A program made the translations under genes and the position numbers. Positions 18,837 to 27,426 of a stretch of DNA of 64,000 nucleotides are shown piece after piece. Within the stretch, counting starts at the first letter, position 1, and each line of letters begins with the position of its first letter. The notes beneath the pieces were generated by a model, which saw only the letters and a program-made list of their open reading frames with translations, did no database searches and had not been told where the DNA came from. The stretch is from JAWPMT01 sp965227935 (GTDB taxonomy: Bacteria; Bacteroidota; Bacteroidia; Cytophagales; Cyclobacteriaceae), in contig CBDDGS010000019.1 in assembly GCA_965227935.1 (NCBI GenBank), positions 1,798,001-1,862,000 of the forward strand, in the 5' to 3' direction.

Positions 18837-21338
18837 ATGAAAATCTACTTCTCCCTCCTGCTGGGACTTACCCTCGGTATTGCCTGTGCTCAGGACAAAC
18901 GTGTAACAGAAGCCAACTACGAGCTTGCCGCAAGGTTCTCGCCTGACAATTTGAAAAGAATGGTCTTTTCCACGTCTGTTGATCCTCACTGGATGAAGCA
19001 AACGAATCGCTTTTGGTACCAGTACGAAACGTCCGAGGGGAAGCAGTGGTACATCGTCGACCCGGCCAGGTCTTCCAAGCAAACGATGTTTGATCGCGAT
19101 AAAATGGCTGCGGACATGACGAGACTCACCGGCGATCCTTTTGATGGGAAGCATCTGTCCATCGAGAACCTGAAATTCATCAATGACGAAAAGAGCATCC
19201 GCTTCGAAGTGAAGAGCAAACTGGTCGATGAGGAAGAAAAGGAAGAGGACGAAGAGGATGGGGACACGCAGGAAGAGAAACCCGAGAAAAAGCCAAAGAA
19301 AAAGAAGAGGAGAACCTGGTTCTTCGAGTATGATTTCGGGACGAAGACCCTCCGACTGCTGGAAGATTACGAAAAGCCCAAAGACCATCCGGATTGGGCG
19401 TCAGTCTCGCCAGACGAATCCTATGTGCTTTTTGCTCGCAATCACAACCTCTATTGGATGGACGCGGAAAACTACGCGAAGGCCAAAGAGGATGACAAGG
19501 ACAGCACCATCGAGGAGAATCAATGGACAACGGATGGCGTCGAGCACTACGGATATGCCAGAATGAGACGGGGTGTGACGAATGTCGATCGCGAAAAGAA
19601 CAAAGACAAGCGGCAAGAAGTATCCGTCATCTGGTCTGCTGATTCGAAGAAGTTTGCAATGATACGCGCAGACGTACGCGAAGTAAAGGACCTGTGGGTG
19701 ATCAATTCGATCGCCAATCCCAGACCAACCCTTGAAACCTACAAGTATCAAATGCCTGGCGAAAAAGAGGCGCCGAAGTTCGATGTGTTGGTATTTGACT
19801 TCGATTCCAAGGAGATGACGCAAGTGCAGGACGACGAGTTTCCCGATCAAAGTGTCTCGCTACTTAGAGCACCACGACCGAAGAAGAATCGCGATGATGA
19901 ACTGCGACCCAGCTTCTGGCTGTCCAAAACCAGCGACAAGCTGTACTTCCATCGCACGAGCCGTGACCTTAAGCGCATCGACTTGTGTGTGGCGGATACC
20001 CAAACGGGAGAGGTCACTGTGCTGATCGAAGAAAGACTCAACACTTATGTGGAAGTACAGACTCCCGTATTGATCAACAATGGTACAGAGATTGTCCATT
20101 GGTCTGAGCAAGACGGCTGGGGACATCTTTATTTGTACGATGCCGCGGGCAACATGAAGAGCCAGTTGACGCAGGGCCCATGGCACGTCGAGGCGATTGA
20201 AGGCGTCAACGAATCCACCAGAACGGTATTCTTCCGAGCCAATGGCCGTGAAAAAGGCGAGGATCCCTACCACCAGCATCTGTACAGTGTGGGTTTGAAT
20301 GGATCAGGATTGAGGAACCTCAGTCCCGGAAACTATGATCACCGCGTGAGCGTGAACGATGACCAATCTTATGCGGTGGTGAATTATTCAAGGGTAAATA
20401 CGACCCCTGTCTCGAGGCTGATCGATGCCAGCGGCAAAGCTGTGCTGAACCTTGAGACGGCTGATTTGTCCAAGCTCCTCGAGGCAGGCTACCAATTCCC
20501 CCAACCGTTCAAGGCCAAGGCCGGTGATGGCATCACAGATATCTATGGCGTGATGTACAAGCCCTTCGATTTTGACTCAACGAAGTCCTATCCACTGATA
20601 GAGTACGTCTATCCAGGCCCTCAAACAGAGGCGGTCTCCAAGTCTTTCTCCTCTCGAATGGACCGTACTGACCGTACGGCGCAGTTGGGCTTTATCGTGG
20701 TGACGCTTGGTAATCGCGGGGGTCATCCAGATCGCTCCAAATGGTATCACAACTATGGCTACGGGAACCTTCGCGACTATGGGTTGGAAGACAAGAAGGT
20801 CGTGGCAGAGCAGCTGAGCTATCGTCATGACTTTATTGACCTGGATCGTGTCGGTATCTTCGGCCATTCAGGGGGTGGCTTCATGTCAACTGCGGCCATG
20901 CTTGTCTATCCGGACTTCTTCAAAGTGGCTGTTTCATCCTCTGGCAACCATGACAACGCCGTTTACAACCGTTGGTGGAGCGAAAAGCATCATGGCGTGC
21001 AAGAGGAAATAAACGATGAGGGTGAAGCTGCCTTCAAATACGCTATCGATAAGAATCCCGACATTGCCAGCAATCTGAAAGGCAAGCTGCTAATCACTAC
21101 CGGAGAGATTGACAACAACGTGCATCCGGCGGGTACGGTCCGCGTAGCCAATGCATTGATCAAAGCCAACAAGCGGTTTGATTTCTTCCTGTTCCCGGGC
21201 CAGCGGCACGGCTATGGAAATATGAATGAGTACTTCTTCTGGTTACGCTCGGACTACTTCGTTGAACACCTCATGGGAGATGAGACCGACCGCCCAGTGG
21301 ATATTGTCGAGATGAACCGAGGGAAGGCCTTAAAATAG
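18837..21338 (+). CDS. S9 family prolyl oligopeptidase/dipeptidyl peptidase, exported
   Basis: An 833-residue serine peptidase that would cleave peptides in the periplasm, often after Pro in related enzymes. It has a signal peptide ending near ACAQ, a long N-terminal propeller, and a C-terminal alpha/beta hydrolase domain. The nucleophile is Ser678 in IFGHSGGGFM; the Asp is in TTGEIDNNVHPAG and the His in GQRHGYGN. Residues about 130-158 are an extreme charge block, first Glu/Asp-rich and then Lys/Arg-rich, inside the propeller. The start is the ATG at 18837; a GTG lies directly before it. It is divergent from the copper operon and convergent with the GH78 gene, with 12 bases between stops. 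Confidence 0.93.
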   Translation: MKIYFSLLLGLTLGIACAQDKRVTEANYELAARFSPDNLKRMVFSTSVDPHWMKQTNRFWYQYETSEGKQWYIVDPARSSKQTMFDRDKMAADMTRLTGDPFDGKHLSIENLKFINDEKSIRFEVKSKLVDEEEKEEDEEDGDTQEEKPEKKPKKKKRRTWFFEYDFGTKTLRLLEDYEKPKDHPDWASVSPDESYVLFARNHNLYWMDAENYAKAKEDDKDSTIEENQWTTDGVEHYGYARMRRGVTNVDREKNKDKRQEVSVIWSADSKKFAMIRADVREVKDLWVINSIANPRPTLETYKYQMPGEKEAPKFDVLVFDFDSKEMTQVQDDEFPDQSVSLLRAPRPKKNRDDELRPSFWLSKTSDKLYFHRTSRDLKRIDLCVADTQTGEVTVLIEERLNTYVEVQTPVLINNGTEIVHWSEQDGWGHLYLYDAAGNMKSQLTQGPWHVEAIEGVNESTRTVFFRANGREKGEDPYHQHLYSVGLNGSGLRNLSPGNYDHRVSVNDDQSYAVVNYSRVNTTPVSRLIDASGKAVLNLETADLSKLLEAGYQFPQPFKAKAGDGITDIYGVMYKPFDFDSTKSYPLIEYVYPGPQTEAVSKSFSSRMDRTDRTAQLGFIVVTLGNRGGHPDRSKWYHNYGYGNLRDYGLEDKKVVAEQLSYRHDFIDLDRVGIFGHSGGGFMSTAAMLVYPDFFKVAVSSSGNHDNAVYNRWWSEKHHGVQEEINDEGEAAFKYAIDKNPDIASNLKGKLLITTGEIDNNVHPAGTVRVANALIKANKRFDFFLFPGQRHGYGNMNEYFFWLRSDYFVEHLMGDETDRPVDIVEMNRGKALK

Positions 21339-21350
21339 AAATCGATGTGA

Positions 21351-23786
21351 CTAGGAAGAGGTTTCCTGACTGCCCTTTGTGAGTGTGATCGAGTAATCTC
21401 CACCCGTCAATTGAAACTCACCACTTTGTAGGTCCGGAATACTCCCAGGATCGACTGTCGCAGGGTATTCTATGATGTCTACAACATCTCCGTCGGAGAT
21501 AGGCAGTTTCACCTGGGCGGTACATCCATCGGGAATGCTCATGTCGAAATGGTATGTTCCTGTATCATCAACTCGCCACCCTGATTCAATTAGTCCCTTT
21601 GATGAGGAGTAAGTACAGCTCACAGATCCCAAACCGTCCGGCGTATTCGGTGCCAGTATAAACCGCTGAAATCCGGGGTGACCCGGATCAGGCCGGATGC
21701 CTGCCAGCCATCGGTAAAACCACTCCGTCACCGATCCGAACATGGGGTGATTGTTGGAGTAGACGTTGTCGCTTTCCTTCCATGTCTCCCAAATCGTTGT
21801 TGCCCCCCTGTCGATCATGTGACCCCAGCCCGGGTATTCCGTACTGTTGACCACATCAAAAACGACTTGCGGAGAGGCATCCCTGGACAGCGCCTCAAGC
21901 ACATATTTCGTTCCGAAAATGCCTGTGATGAAGTGGCCGGCAGGAGCCCTCTTGACAGCTGCCAGAAGAGAATCCGTCGCGGCTCCTACCTGGTCTTCAG
22001 GAACGATGTCGTGATAAAGCAACGTGGCAAAAAGGGTTTGTCGATTGATATTCCCATGTACTGTCTGGTCCCAGAATTCTGATTGCAGCCAATCCCGCAA
22101 TTCCGCGGCCAACTCTTGATACTTTGCCTGATTGACCTCATCTCCGACAACCTTCGCAAAGGCAGCCATGATGCGAGCACATTGTAGGTAATGCGCCGTG
22201 CCCGTAAGGGTCACAGGAACGGGCTCCAGCGACTCATGATCACTGAGTCCCTTGTCCACGACGCCCTCGGGGTGCAATCTGGCCACCTTGTCCATCCATG
22301 CGACATTCAAGTCGTACAGCTCTCTCACAATGTCCTCATCACCATAGTACAAGTACAGGTTGTGCTGCATGATGAGGTACGCCGATTCCCAACTAATTCC
22401 GCAGTATTTGATGCCCACGAAAGGTGCGGTGTCTACAAATGAGGAGTCGTTCATGGCGTCCAGCCAGTCGTAGACGGTCTTTCGATAGAAGGACTGCATG
22501 TCATAGTTGTAGATGAATGACTCACTCGTAGCGTTGATATCTCCGCCGTAACCGAACTTCTCACGTGCCGGACAATCAGATTGTACACTTACAAGATTGG
22601 CAAGAAAAGTCCTCTCGGTCGCGGCCTGAATGGAGTTGAGCAACTCGGAGGAGGAAGAGAAGCTGTTCCGATCTTCGACATTGGTGTGTATCGACAGGCC
22701 GACGACATCTGTGAGCTCGGGTTGCTCCCTTATACCGTCAATCTCCATGTAGCGATAAACATGATAGGTAAAAGGTGGTTCGAACCAATCATCCTGGTTC
22801 TCTCCGATGATGTAAGTATCTGTTTGCCAGGCCACATCAGGAGCCCCAGGGCCGCCTACCCCTTTGCGCTTGATTTGCCCGATCACCGCCGTCATGGGAT
22901 TAAGGGCACCGTCCTCGTACAGACGCTCGCCGAAGCGTAATGTGATCGTATCTCCCGGGCTTCCGTCAAGCTTCGCGCGGTAAGTGCCTGTAAAGTTCTC
23001 TCCCATGTCTACGATCCATCTGTCCTCGCCTAGTGGAGCGATTTGCTGAGGAATGATCTCTCTGGTGATCTGCACAGGTGGGAAAAAGGCCTTTTGCAGT
23101 CGACCACCGGGGCCGCCTCCTACACTCGCCGCTGACCACAGGTTATCGTCGAAACCCGACAGATTCCAGCCACCTATCTCCTGCCGGGCATCGTAGGTGA
23201 CACCGATGTAAACGTCATCCTTCAACAAGGGGCCAGTGCTCCATTTCCAGGTGCTATCTGACACGATCTCTTTTGTATCACCGCCAGCATAATTGATGAC
23301 GAGCCTGGCGATGAATGTCGGCTTTCCTACCTCTGTATCCTCCCTCATGTTTCTTCGACCCCATTTACGAAGAGGGAGTGGATTATAAAAGCCATTACCA
23401 AGAGTGACTCCAATACAATTCGCCCCTTCGGAAATGAGCGCGGTGACATCATACTCCGTGAAGTAGACGCGCTTGCTGTAGTCGGTCCAGGCAGGGTCCA
23501 GCACATTCTCACCAATTGATTTCCCATTGATGGTCGCCTGGTAGTATCCAGCTGCAGTGATGATCAGCCGTGCATGATCGACCGCTTTGGTTGCATGAAA
23601 TTCCTTGCGAAACAATGGTCCGGGACGATTGAGGTAAAACAGGGAGTCCGCCGTAGGCAGTGTCCTCCCATCTTGGAGCCAGAGGGCTCCTCCAGTCTCG
23701 AAATCAAGAGGTCTTGTTTCCTCCCGTATGTTTGAGCACGCCACGGCGATCAAGAGGGCGGTCAGCTGAAAACACTTTCTGTTCAT
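21351..23786 (-). CDS. Alpha-L-rhamnosidase (GH78), predicted lipoprotein
   Basis: An 811-residue enzyme that would release L-rhamnose from plant or algal polysaccharides or glycosides. A lipoprotein signal (LLIAVACSN) precedes beta domains with AAGYYQATINGKSIGENVLDPAWTDY (spread over residues about 78-103) and the concanavalin-like part ending near FSSSSELLN. The (alpha/alpha)6 barrel carries the GH78 motif DCPAREKFGYGGD with the catalytic acid region, and later TIWETW, where the general base Glu is expected. A C-terminal beta domain follows WLAGIRPDP. The ATG lies three bases after the cyclase stop, so the two genes are cotranscribed. No rhamnose-catabolic genes are seen nearby. Confidence 0.93.
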   Translation of the reverse strand: MNRKCFQLTALLIAVACSNIREETRPLDFETGGALWLQDGRTLPTADSLFYLNRPGPLFRKEFHATKAVDHARLIITAAGYYQATINGKSIGENVLDPAWTDYSKRVYFTEYDVTALISEGANCIGVTLGNGFYNPLPLRKWGRRNMREDTEVGKPTFIARLVINYAGGDTKEIVSDSTWKWSTGPLLKDDVYIGVTYDARQEIGGWNLSGFDDNLWSAASVGGGPGGRLQKAFFPPVQITREIIPQQIAPLGEDRWIVDMGENFTGTYRAKLDGSPGDTITLRFGERLYEDGALNPMTAVIGQIKRKGVGGPGAPDVAWQTDTYIIGENQDDWFEPPFTYHVYRYMEIDGIREQPELTDVVGLSIHTNVEDRNSFSSSSELLNSIQAATERTFLANLVSVQSDCPAREKFGYGGDINATSESFIYNYDMQSFYRKTVYDWLDAMNDSSFVDTAPFVGIKYCGISWESAYLIMQHNLYLYYGDEDIVRELYDLNVAWMDKVARLHPEGVVDKGLSDHESLEPVPVTLTGTAHYLQCARIMAAFAKVVGDEVNQAKYQELAAELRDWLQSEFWDQTVHGNINRQTLFATLLYHDIVPEDQVGAATDSLLAAVKRAPAGHFITGIFGTKYVLEALSRDASPQVVFDVVNSTEYPGWGHMIDRGATTIWETWKESDNVYSNNHPMFGSVTEWFYRWLAGIRPDPGHPGFQRFILAPNTPDGLGSVSCTYSSSKGLIESGWRVDDTGTYHFDMSIPDGCTAQVKLPISDGDVVDIIEYPATVDPGSIPDLQSGEFQLTGGDYSITLTKGSQETSS

Positions 23787-23789
23787 AGG

Positions 23790-24881
23790 TTAGGTCTTGG
23801 GTATGGTAATGGCAAAAAGATCCTCCTTCTGTTTACGCCCTCTTAGTTCGAAGGAACCTTTGGCTTCAAAGTGATAGTCATCGCCTGGCAATCGCTCCTT
23901 CAAAGAAGAGGACACCAGAAAGCTCGACTGAAGTTCATTGCAGAGGCCTTGAATTCTGGCCGTTGTGTTGAGTACGTCTCCGGTAAACAGCATTTCCTTC
24001 TTTATCTGTCCTACCTGCCCGCGCTTCACATTGCCAAAATGGATCCCGGCTTTGAATTCTGGCGTCAGGCCATATGCAGCGACGTATGCATTCGTATTTT
24101 CTTCGATGGCGTTCCTGATAAGAAAGAAGCACTTTACACAATTCGCATCAGCCAGTCCTTCGCCAAGTTTCCAGGAGATGACTATTTCATCGCCTACATA
24201 CTGGTAGATCTGACCATTGGTGTCGAGGATCGGGCCGGTCATATCCGCATAGTACTGATTGATGAGGTCATAGTAGTTTTCATTTCCGAGTCGCTCAGCG
24301 ATTGAGGTGGAGCCTTTCATATCCAGAAACATGAATACGCGATCCTCATTCACGGACTTGTTGTACTTGCCGTTGAAGAAGTTGCTGACCACGTCAATGC
24401 CTAAATAATCGATGATCTCAGCCACGAAAAGGCAGGCGCTAATGATCGAGCCGGCATAAATCAGAATGCTGAATAAGGTGAAGCTCAAAAAGAAGGCAGA
24501 CAAGGTCTCAAAAACCGCCGGTGCAAAAGGAGAAGCCCCTATGTTGTAGGCATTGGTCATCCAGCTGGATATAAACAACAAGACTAAAATGAGCGTGAGA
24601 TACAAGGCCGTTTTCGAGACCAGCTTGATTACAAACGGCCATGAGCGGAATCTTGATTTGAAAAAAGACTCTTCAACGAAACCGAGGATCAAACCGAGCA
24701 GGATCGTCATGACAGAAACGGAGACGATCGACGTTGGAAAGTTGTAGGGATTGCCTGTGGCTGGATAACTGGTCGCTTCCCCCAGGATTCCCTTTTCCAG
24801 TAGCGCATACATCCACCCTCCTATGAGGGCGAGTATTGGATACGGGGCAATCTTGATCAACAGCCAGCTTTTGCGATTCAT
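23790..24881 (-). CDS. Membrane-bound class III adenylate/guanylate cyclase
   Basis: A 363-residue protein with about four to five predicted transmembrane helices in residues 8-175 and a cytoplasmic class III cyclase domain after residue about 185. Both metal-binding Asp motifs are present (MFLDMKGSTSIAERLG and YQYVGDEIVIS), as is MLFTGDVLNTTARIQG near the nucleotide site. FLDMKGST and GDVLNTTARIQ resemble bacterial class III cyclases of this membrane type common in Bacteroidota. It should make cAMP (or cGMP) in response to an unknown membrane signal. It shares an operon with the GH78 gene (three-base gap). Confidence 0.9.
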   Translation of the reverse strand: MNRKSWLLIKIAPYPILALIGGWMYALLEKGILGEATSYPATGNPYNFPTSIVSVSVMTILLGLILGFVEESFFKSRFRSWPFVIKLVSKTALYLTLILVLLFISSWMTNAYNIGASPFAPAVFETLSAFFLSFTLFSILIYAGSIISACLFVAEIIDYLGIDVVSNFFNGKYNKSVNEDRVFMFLDMKGSTSIAERLGNENYYDLINQYYADMTGPILDTNGQIYQYVGDEIVISWKLGEGLADANCVKCFFLIRNAIEENTNAYVAAYGLTPEFKAGIHFGNVKRGQVGQIKKEMLFTGDVLNTTARIQGLCNELQSSFLVSSSLKERLPGDDYHFEAKGSFELRGRKQKEDLFAITIPKT

Positions 24882-24995
24882 GAGGTCCGGTGGCCTTTTG
24901 GGCTGTTGCTAAAGGTAAGCCAAACGAAGGAAGGTTGGGCAGTGAGCTACGATGCCGTCGAAATAGACTGAATTTTACTAGCCGCGATTCTTGGT

Positions 24996-25679
24996 CTAGA
25001 ACTTAATCGACTTCTTCACGCCCAGGGACCAGACCTGTAGCCAAATCACGCCACTGTTACCCTTGGCATTGAGCGCCAGCATCTGGCGAAAGTCGGAGAA
25101 CCCAAACCATTTGTTGGAGATCCGCACCATGAGCTCACCGCCGACCATGCCATTTACCAGCATTCGGTACTCAGGCATGGACGTTTCTACTTCTCTGAGA
25201 TCCAGTGTCGAAGTGTTGACCCCGGCAAATGCCGATGCGTAGACAATGTGCTTGAAGTTGAGGAATTGATAATTGGCATCTGCCTGAAATTCCAGGAAGC
25301 GAATGAAGTCACCGGAATATTCCTGATCACGATACCCCACATTGGCTGACACATAGATATCACGGTGCAGGTGGTATTCACCTATCAAACCAAAGGTCCG
25401 AACGTTGTCATAATAGTTGAAATAGAGTCCTCCGACCCATGTGCTGTGAAAGTACTTCGCCTCCGGTCGACTGCGAGTAGTAGAAAACGCCTGCCTTGCA
25501 CGATTGTACTGCTCCAGGCTCATCTGCCGGCAGCAGGGTATCGAGAAGTTACTTTCCTTGCCAGGTGGTTCGTTCCCATTCTTTGCAAGTGCTTTCTTGT
25601 TGGATTGCGCCGTTAGATCAGTAGCCGTAAGCACGGCTACCAGGCCCATCGCCATAAGCATCAATTGTAGTCTTCGCAT
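24996..25679 (-). CDS. Exported outer-membrane-like protein of unknown function
   Basis: A 227-residue protein starting at the ATG 25677-25679 (MRRLQLMLMAMGLVAVL), with a signal peptide ending near LTAQS. An upstream in-frame start would add nine charged residues. A CC pair occurs in FSIPCCRQMS. The C-terminal 150 residues alternate hydrophobic and polar residues with many aromatics (YFNYYDNVRTFGLIGEYHLH, ANYQFLNFKHIVYASAF), and the chain ends in KSIKF. This is consistent with an eight-stranded outer-membrane barrel. I do not recognise a named family. It is 114 bases upstream of the cyclase and may be cotranscribed with it. Confidence 0.65.
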   Translation of the reverse strand: MRRLQLMLMAMGLVAVLTATDLTAQSNKKALAKNGNEPPGKESNFSIPCCRQMSLEQYNRARQAFSTTRSRPEAKYFHSTWVGGLYFNYYDNVRTFGLIGEYHLHRDIYVSANVGYRDQEYSGDFIRFLEFQADANYQFLNFKHIVYASAFAGVNTSTLDLREVETSMPEYRMLVNGMVGGELMVRISNKWFGFSDFRQMLALNAKGNSGVIWLQVWSLGVKKSIKF

Positions 25680-25809
25680 GGTTTGGTCTGTTTTGGTTCG
25701 CCCCATCCGCTTCGACGGGGGAATCCTCAGTTATCCATTGGGACTAACAATGGTACGCATTTTTCTTGCCAAGAAATCATTCCCAAAAACGGTCTGACTA
25801 CCCTGAACT

Positions 25810-25835
25810 AAAAAAAGGGGCCTTCCAGCCCCTTC
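25810..25835 (-). terminator. Rho-independent terminator after the persulfide dioxygenase gene
   Basis: On the minus strand, AAGGGGC and GCCCCTT pair around a six-base loop and are followed directly by a run of T. It lies 55 bases after the stop at 25890. Confidence 0.8.
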
Positions 25836-25889
25836 TCATTGATTCAACCCTCGGACGCTGCCTGCATAGCAGCGTGATGATTACTTATC

Positions 25890-27299
25890 TTATTTCAACG
25901 TCGATGGACACACATAATCCGTTAACGGAATGCCCGCCTCTCCTATGGCTTTGATACCACCGGCCACGTCCACGAGATTGTGAATGCCTCTGGACTTCAG
26001 GATCGATGACGCAATGATCGATCGGTACCCACTGGCACAGTACAAAAAGTACTTCTTGTCCTTGTCCAGCTCATGGATGTGCTCATTGAAGAAGTCAAGA
26101 GGAAAGGACACGGCATTATCCACGTGCTCGGCACCGAACTCGCCTGGCTTACGCACGTCCAGGATATTCAGTTCACCGCCCTCCAATTCTCCTTTGAATT
26201 GCTCCGCTGGGATGCTCAGTAAGCTATCTGTTTCTTTGCCCGCGGCCTCCCATGCCGCGACGCCACCTTTCAGGTAACCGAGCGTATTGTCATAGCCTAC
26301 ACGAGAGAGTCTTGTGACAACCTCTTCTTCCCTGCCCTCTTCGGCGAGGAAGATGATTGGCTGTTGTAAGTCATGTATCAGCGCGCCCACCCATGGAGCG
26401 AAGCTGCCATCGAGGCCAATGAAGAAAGAATTTGGAATATGTGAAGTGGTGAAATCCAGTTTGCTTCGTGTGTCCAGCACCAAAGCGCCTTCGTGGTTGG
26501 CCATGGCTTCGAAGGTATCCACATCCAGGGGCACGTTTCCTTTGGCCATGATCTGATCCAAACCCTGGGCACCGGACTTATTCATCGCCACATTCTTAGC
26601 AAAATACTGGGGCGGAGGCAGCAACCCTTCCGTCACTTCTTTGACAAACTCCTCCCTGGTCATGTCCGCTCGTAGCGCGTAGTTCGTTTTCTTCTGATTG
26701 CCAAGGACGTCATAGGTCTCCTTGCTCATGTTTTTTCCACAAGCTGAACCCGCACCGTGCGCTGGATAAACAATCACCTCATCAGGTAACGTCATGATCT
26801 TGGTTCGCAAGCTGTCATACAACATGCCCGCAAGGTCTTCCATAGTGATGGTTCCCCTCTGCGCCAAATCGGGTCTTCCGACATCACCAATAAACAGTGT
26901 ATCACCGCTGAAGATCGCGTGCTCGGCGCCCCTCTCATCGAAGAGCAGGTAGGTGGTACTCTCCAGTGTGTGACCTGGAGTATGTAATACCTTGATCTTC
27001 ACATCGCCCAATTGGAACTCTTCGCCGTCCGTGGCTGAGTGAATGTCGTATTCTGTCTTGGCATTGGGGCCATATACGATCGTGGCGCCAGTCTTCAACG
27101 CCAGGTCTACATGACCGGAAACAAAGTCGGCGTGAAAGTGCGTTTCAAAAATGTATTTGATCTTGGCTCCTTCCTTCGCTGCTTTATCGATGTAGGGCTG
27201 AGACTCCCTGAGTGGATCAATGATGGCCGCCTCACCGTTGCTTTCTATGTAGTACGCACCCTGGGCCAGGCAACCCGTGTAAATCTGTTCAATTTTCAT
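25890..27299 (-). CDS. Persulfide dioxygenase-like metallo-beta-lactamase protein with two rhodanese domains
   Basis: A 469-residue cytoplasmic protein. Residues about 1-240 are a metallo-beta-lactamase domain of the ETHE1 persulfide dioxygenase type, which oxidises glutathione- or similar persulfide to sulfite. Motifs are THFHADFVSGH (His54, His56, Asp58), HTPGHT (His111) and FSGDTLFIGDVGRPDL (Asp134). The place of the His that completes a second metal site is Phe59, fitting a single-iron enzyme. Two rhodanese domains follow. The first (about 255-350) lacks the active-site Cys (FLAEEGREEE). The second (about 365-465) has it at Cys421 in YCASGYRS. A consensus operator and -7 box lie just upstream and a terminator downstream, so the gene is monocistronic. 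Fusion with rhodanese suggests handling of thiosulfate or persulfide sulfur. Confidence 0.9.
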   Translation of the reverse strand: MKIEQIYTGCLAQGAYYIESNGEAAIIDPLRESQPYIDKAAKEGAKIKYIFETHFHADFVSGHVDLALKTGATIVYGPNAKTEYDIHSATDGEEFQLGDVKIKVLHTPGHTLESTTYLLFDERGAEHAIFSGDTLFIGDVGRPDLAQRGTITMEDLAGMLYDSLRTKIMTLPDEVIVYPAHGAGSACGKNMSKETYDVLGNQKKTNYALRADMTREEFVKEVTEGLLPPPQYFAKNVAMNKSGAQGLDQIMAKGNVPLDVDTFEAMANHEGALVLDTRSKLDFTTSHIPNSFFIGLDGSFAPWVGALIHDLQQPIIFLAEEGREEEVVTRLSRVGYDNTLGYLKGGVAAWEAAGKETDSLLSIPAEQFKGELEGGELNILDVRKPGEFGAEHVDNAVSFPLDFFNEHIHELDKDKKYFLYCASGYRSIIASSILKSRGIHNLVDVAGGIKAIGEAGIPLTDYVCPSTLK

Positions 27300-27331
27300 T
27301 TTTTCGAGTTTGTCGTTTCCAATCTTCTAAC

Positions 27332-27375
27332 CAAACCTACTAGGATAAAAGCGCAAAATTTGTAACAAAAGTTAC
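27332..27375 (-). promoter_or_regulatory. Promoter with CRP/FNR-type operator for the persulfide dioxygenase gene (site 1)
   Basis: A perfect 5-4-5 palindrome GTAACAAAAGTTAC lies at 27362-27375. Downstream on the minus strand is TAGGTTTG (27332-27339), a full match to the Bacteroidota -7 box TAnnTTTG. The operator centre is 36.5 bases from the last G of that box, near -41 from the expected transcript start, which is the position used by FNR-type activators. Two more sites in the window have identical spacing. Confidence 0.8.
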
Positions 27376-27426
27376 TGTGAACCCGAACGTTACGAAGGAT
27401 TATACTTAAGCCCGGATTGCGGGAGT

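Noticed and set aside
18738..19388. A 216-codon minus-strand frame with a hydrophobic N-terminus opposite the S9 peptidase start
   Set aside because: Its Leu/Phe-rich stretch is the antisense of the Glu/Lys-rich block of the peptidase; it has no homology to any family I know.
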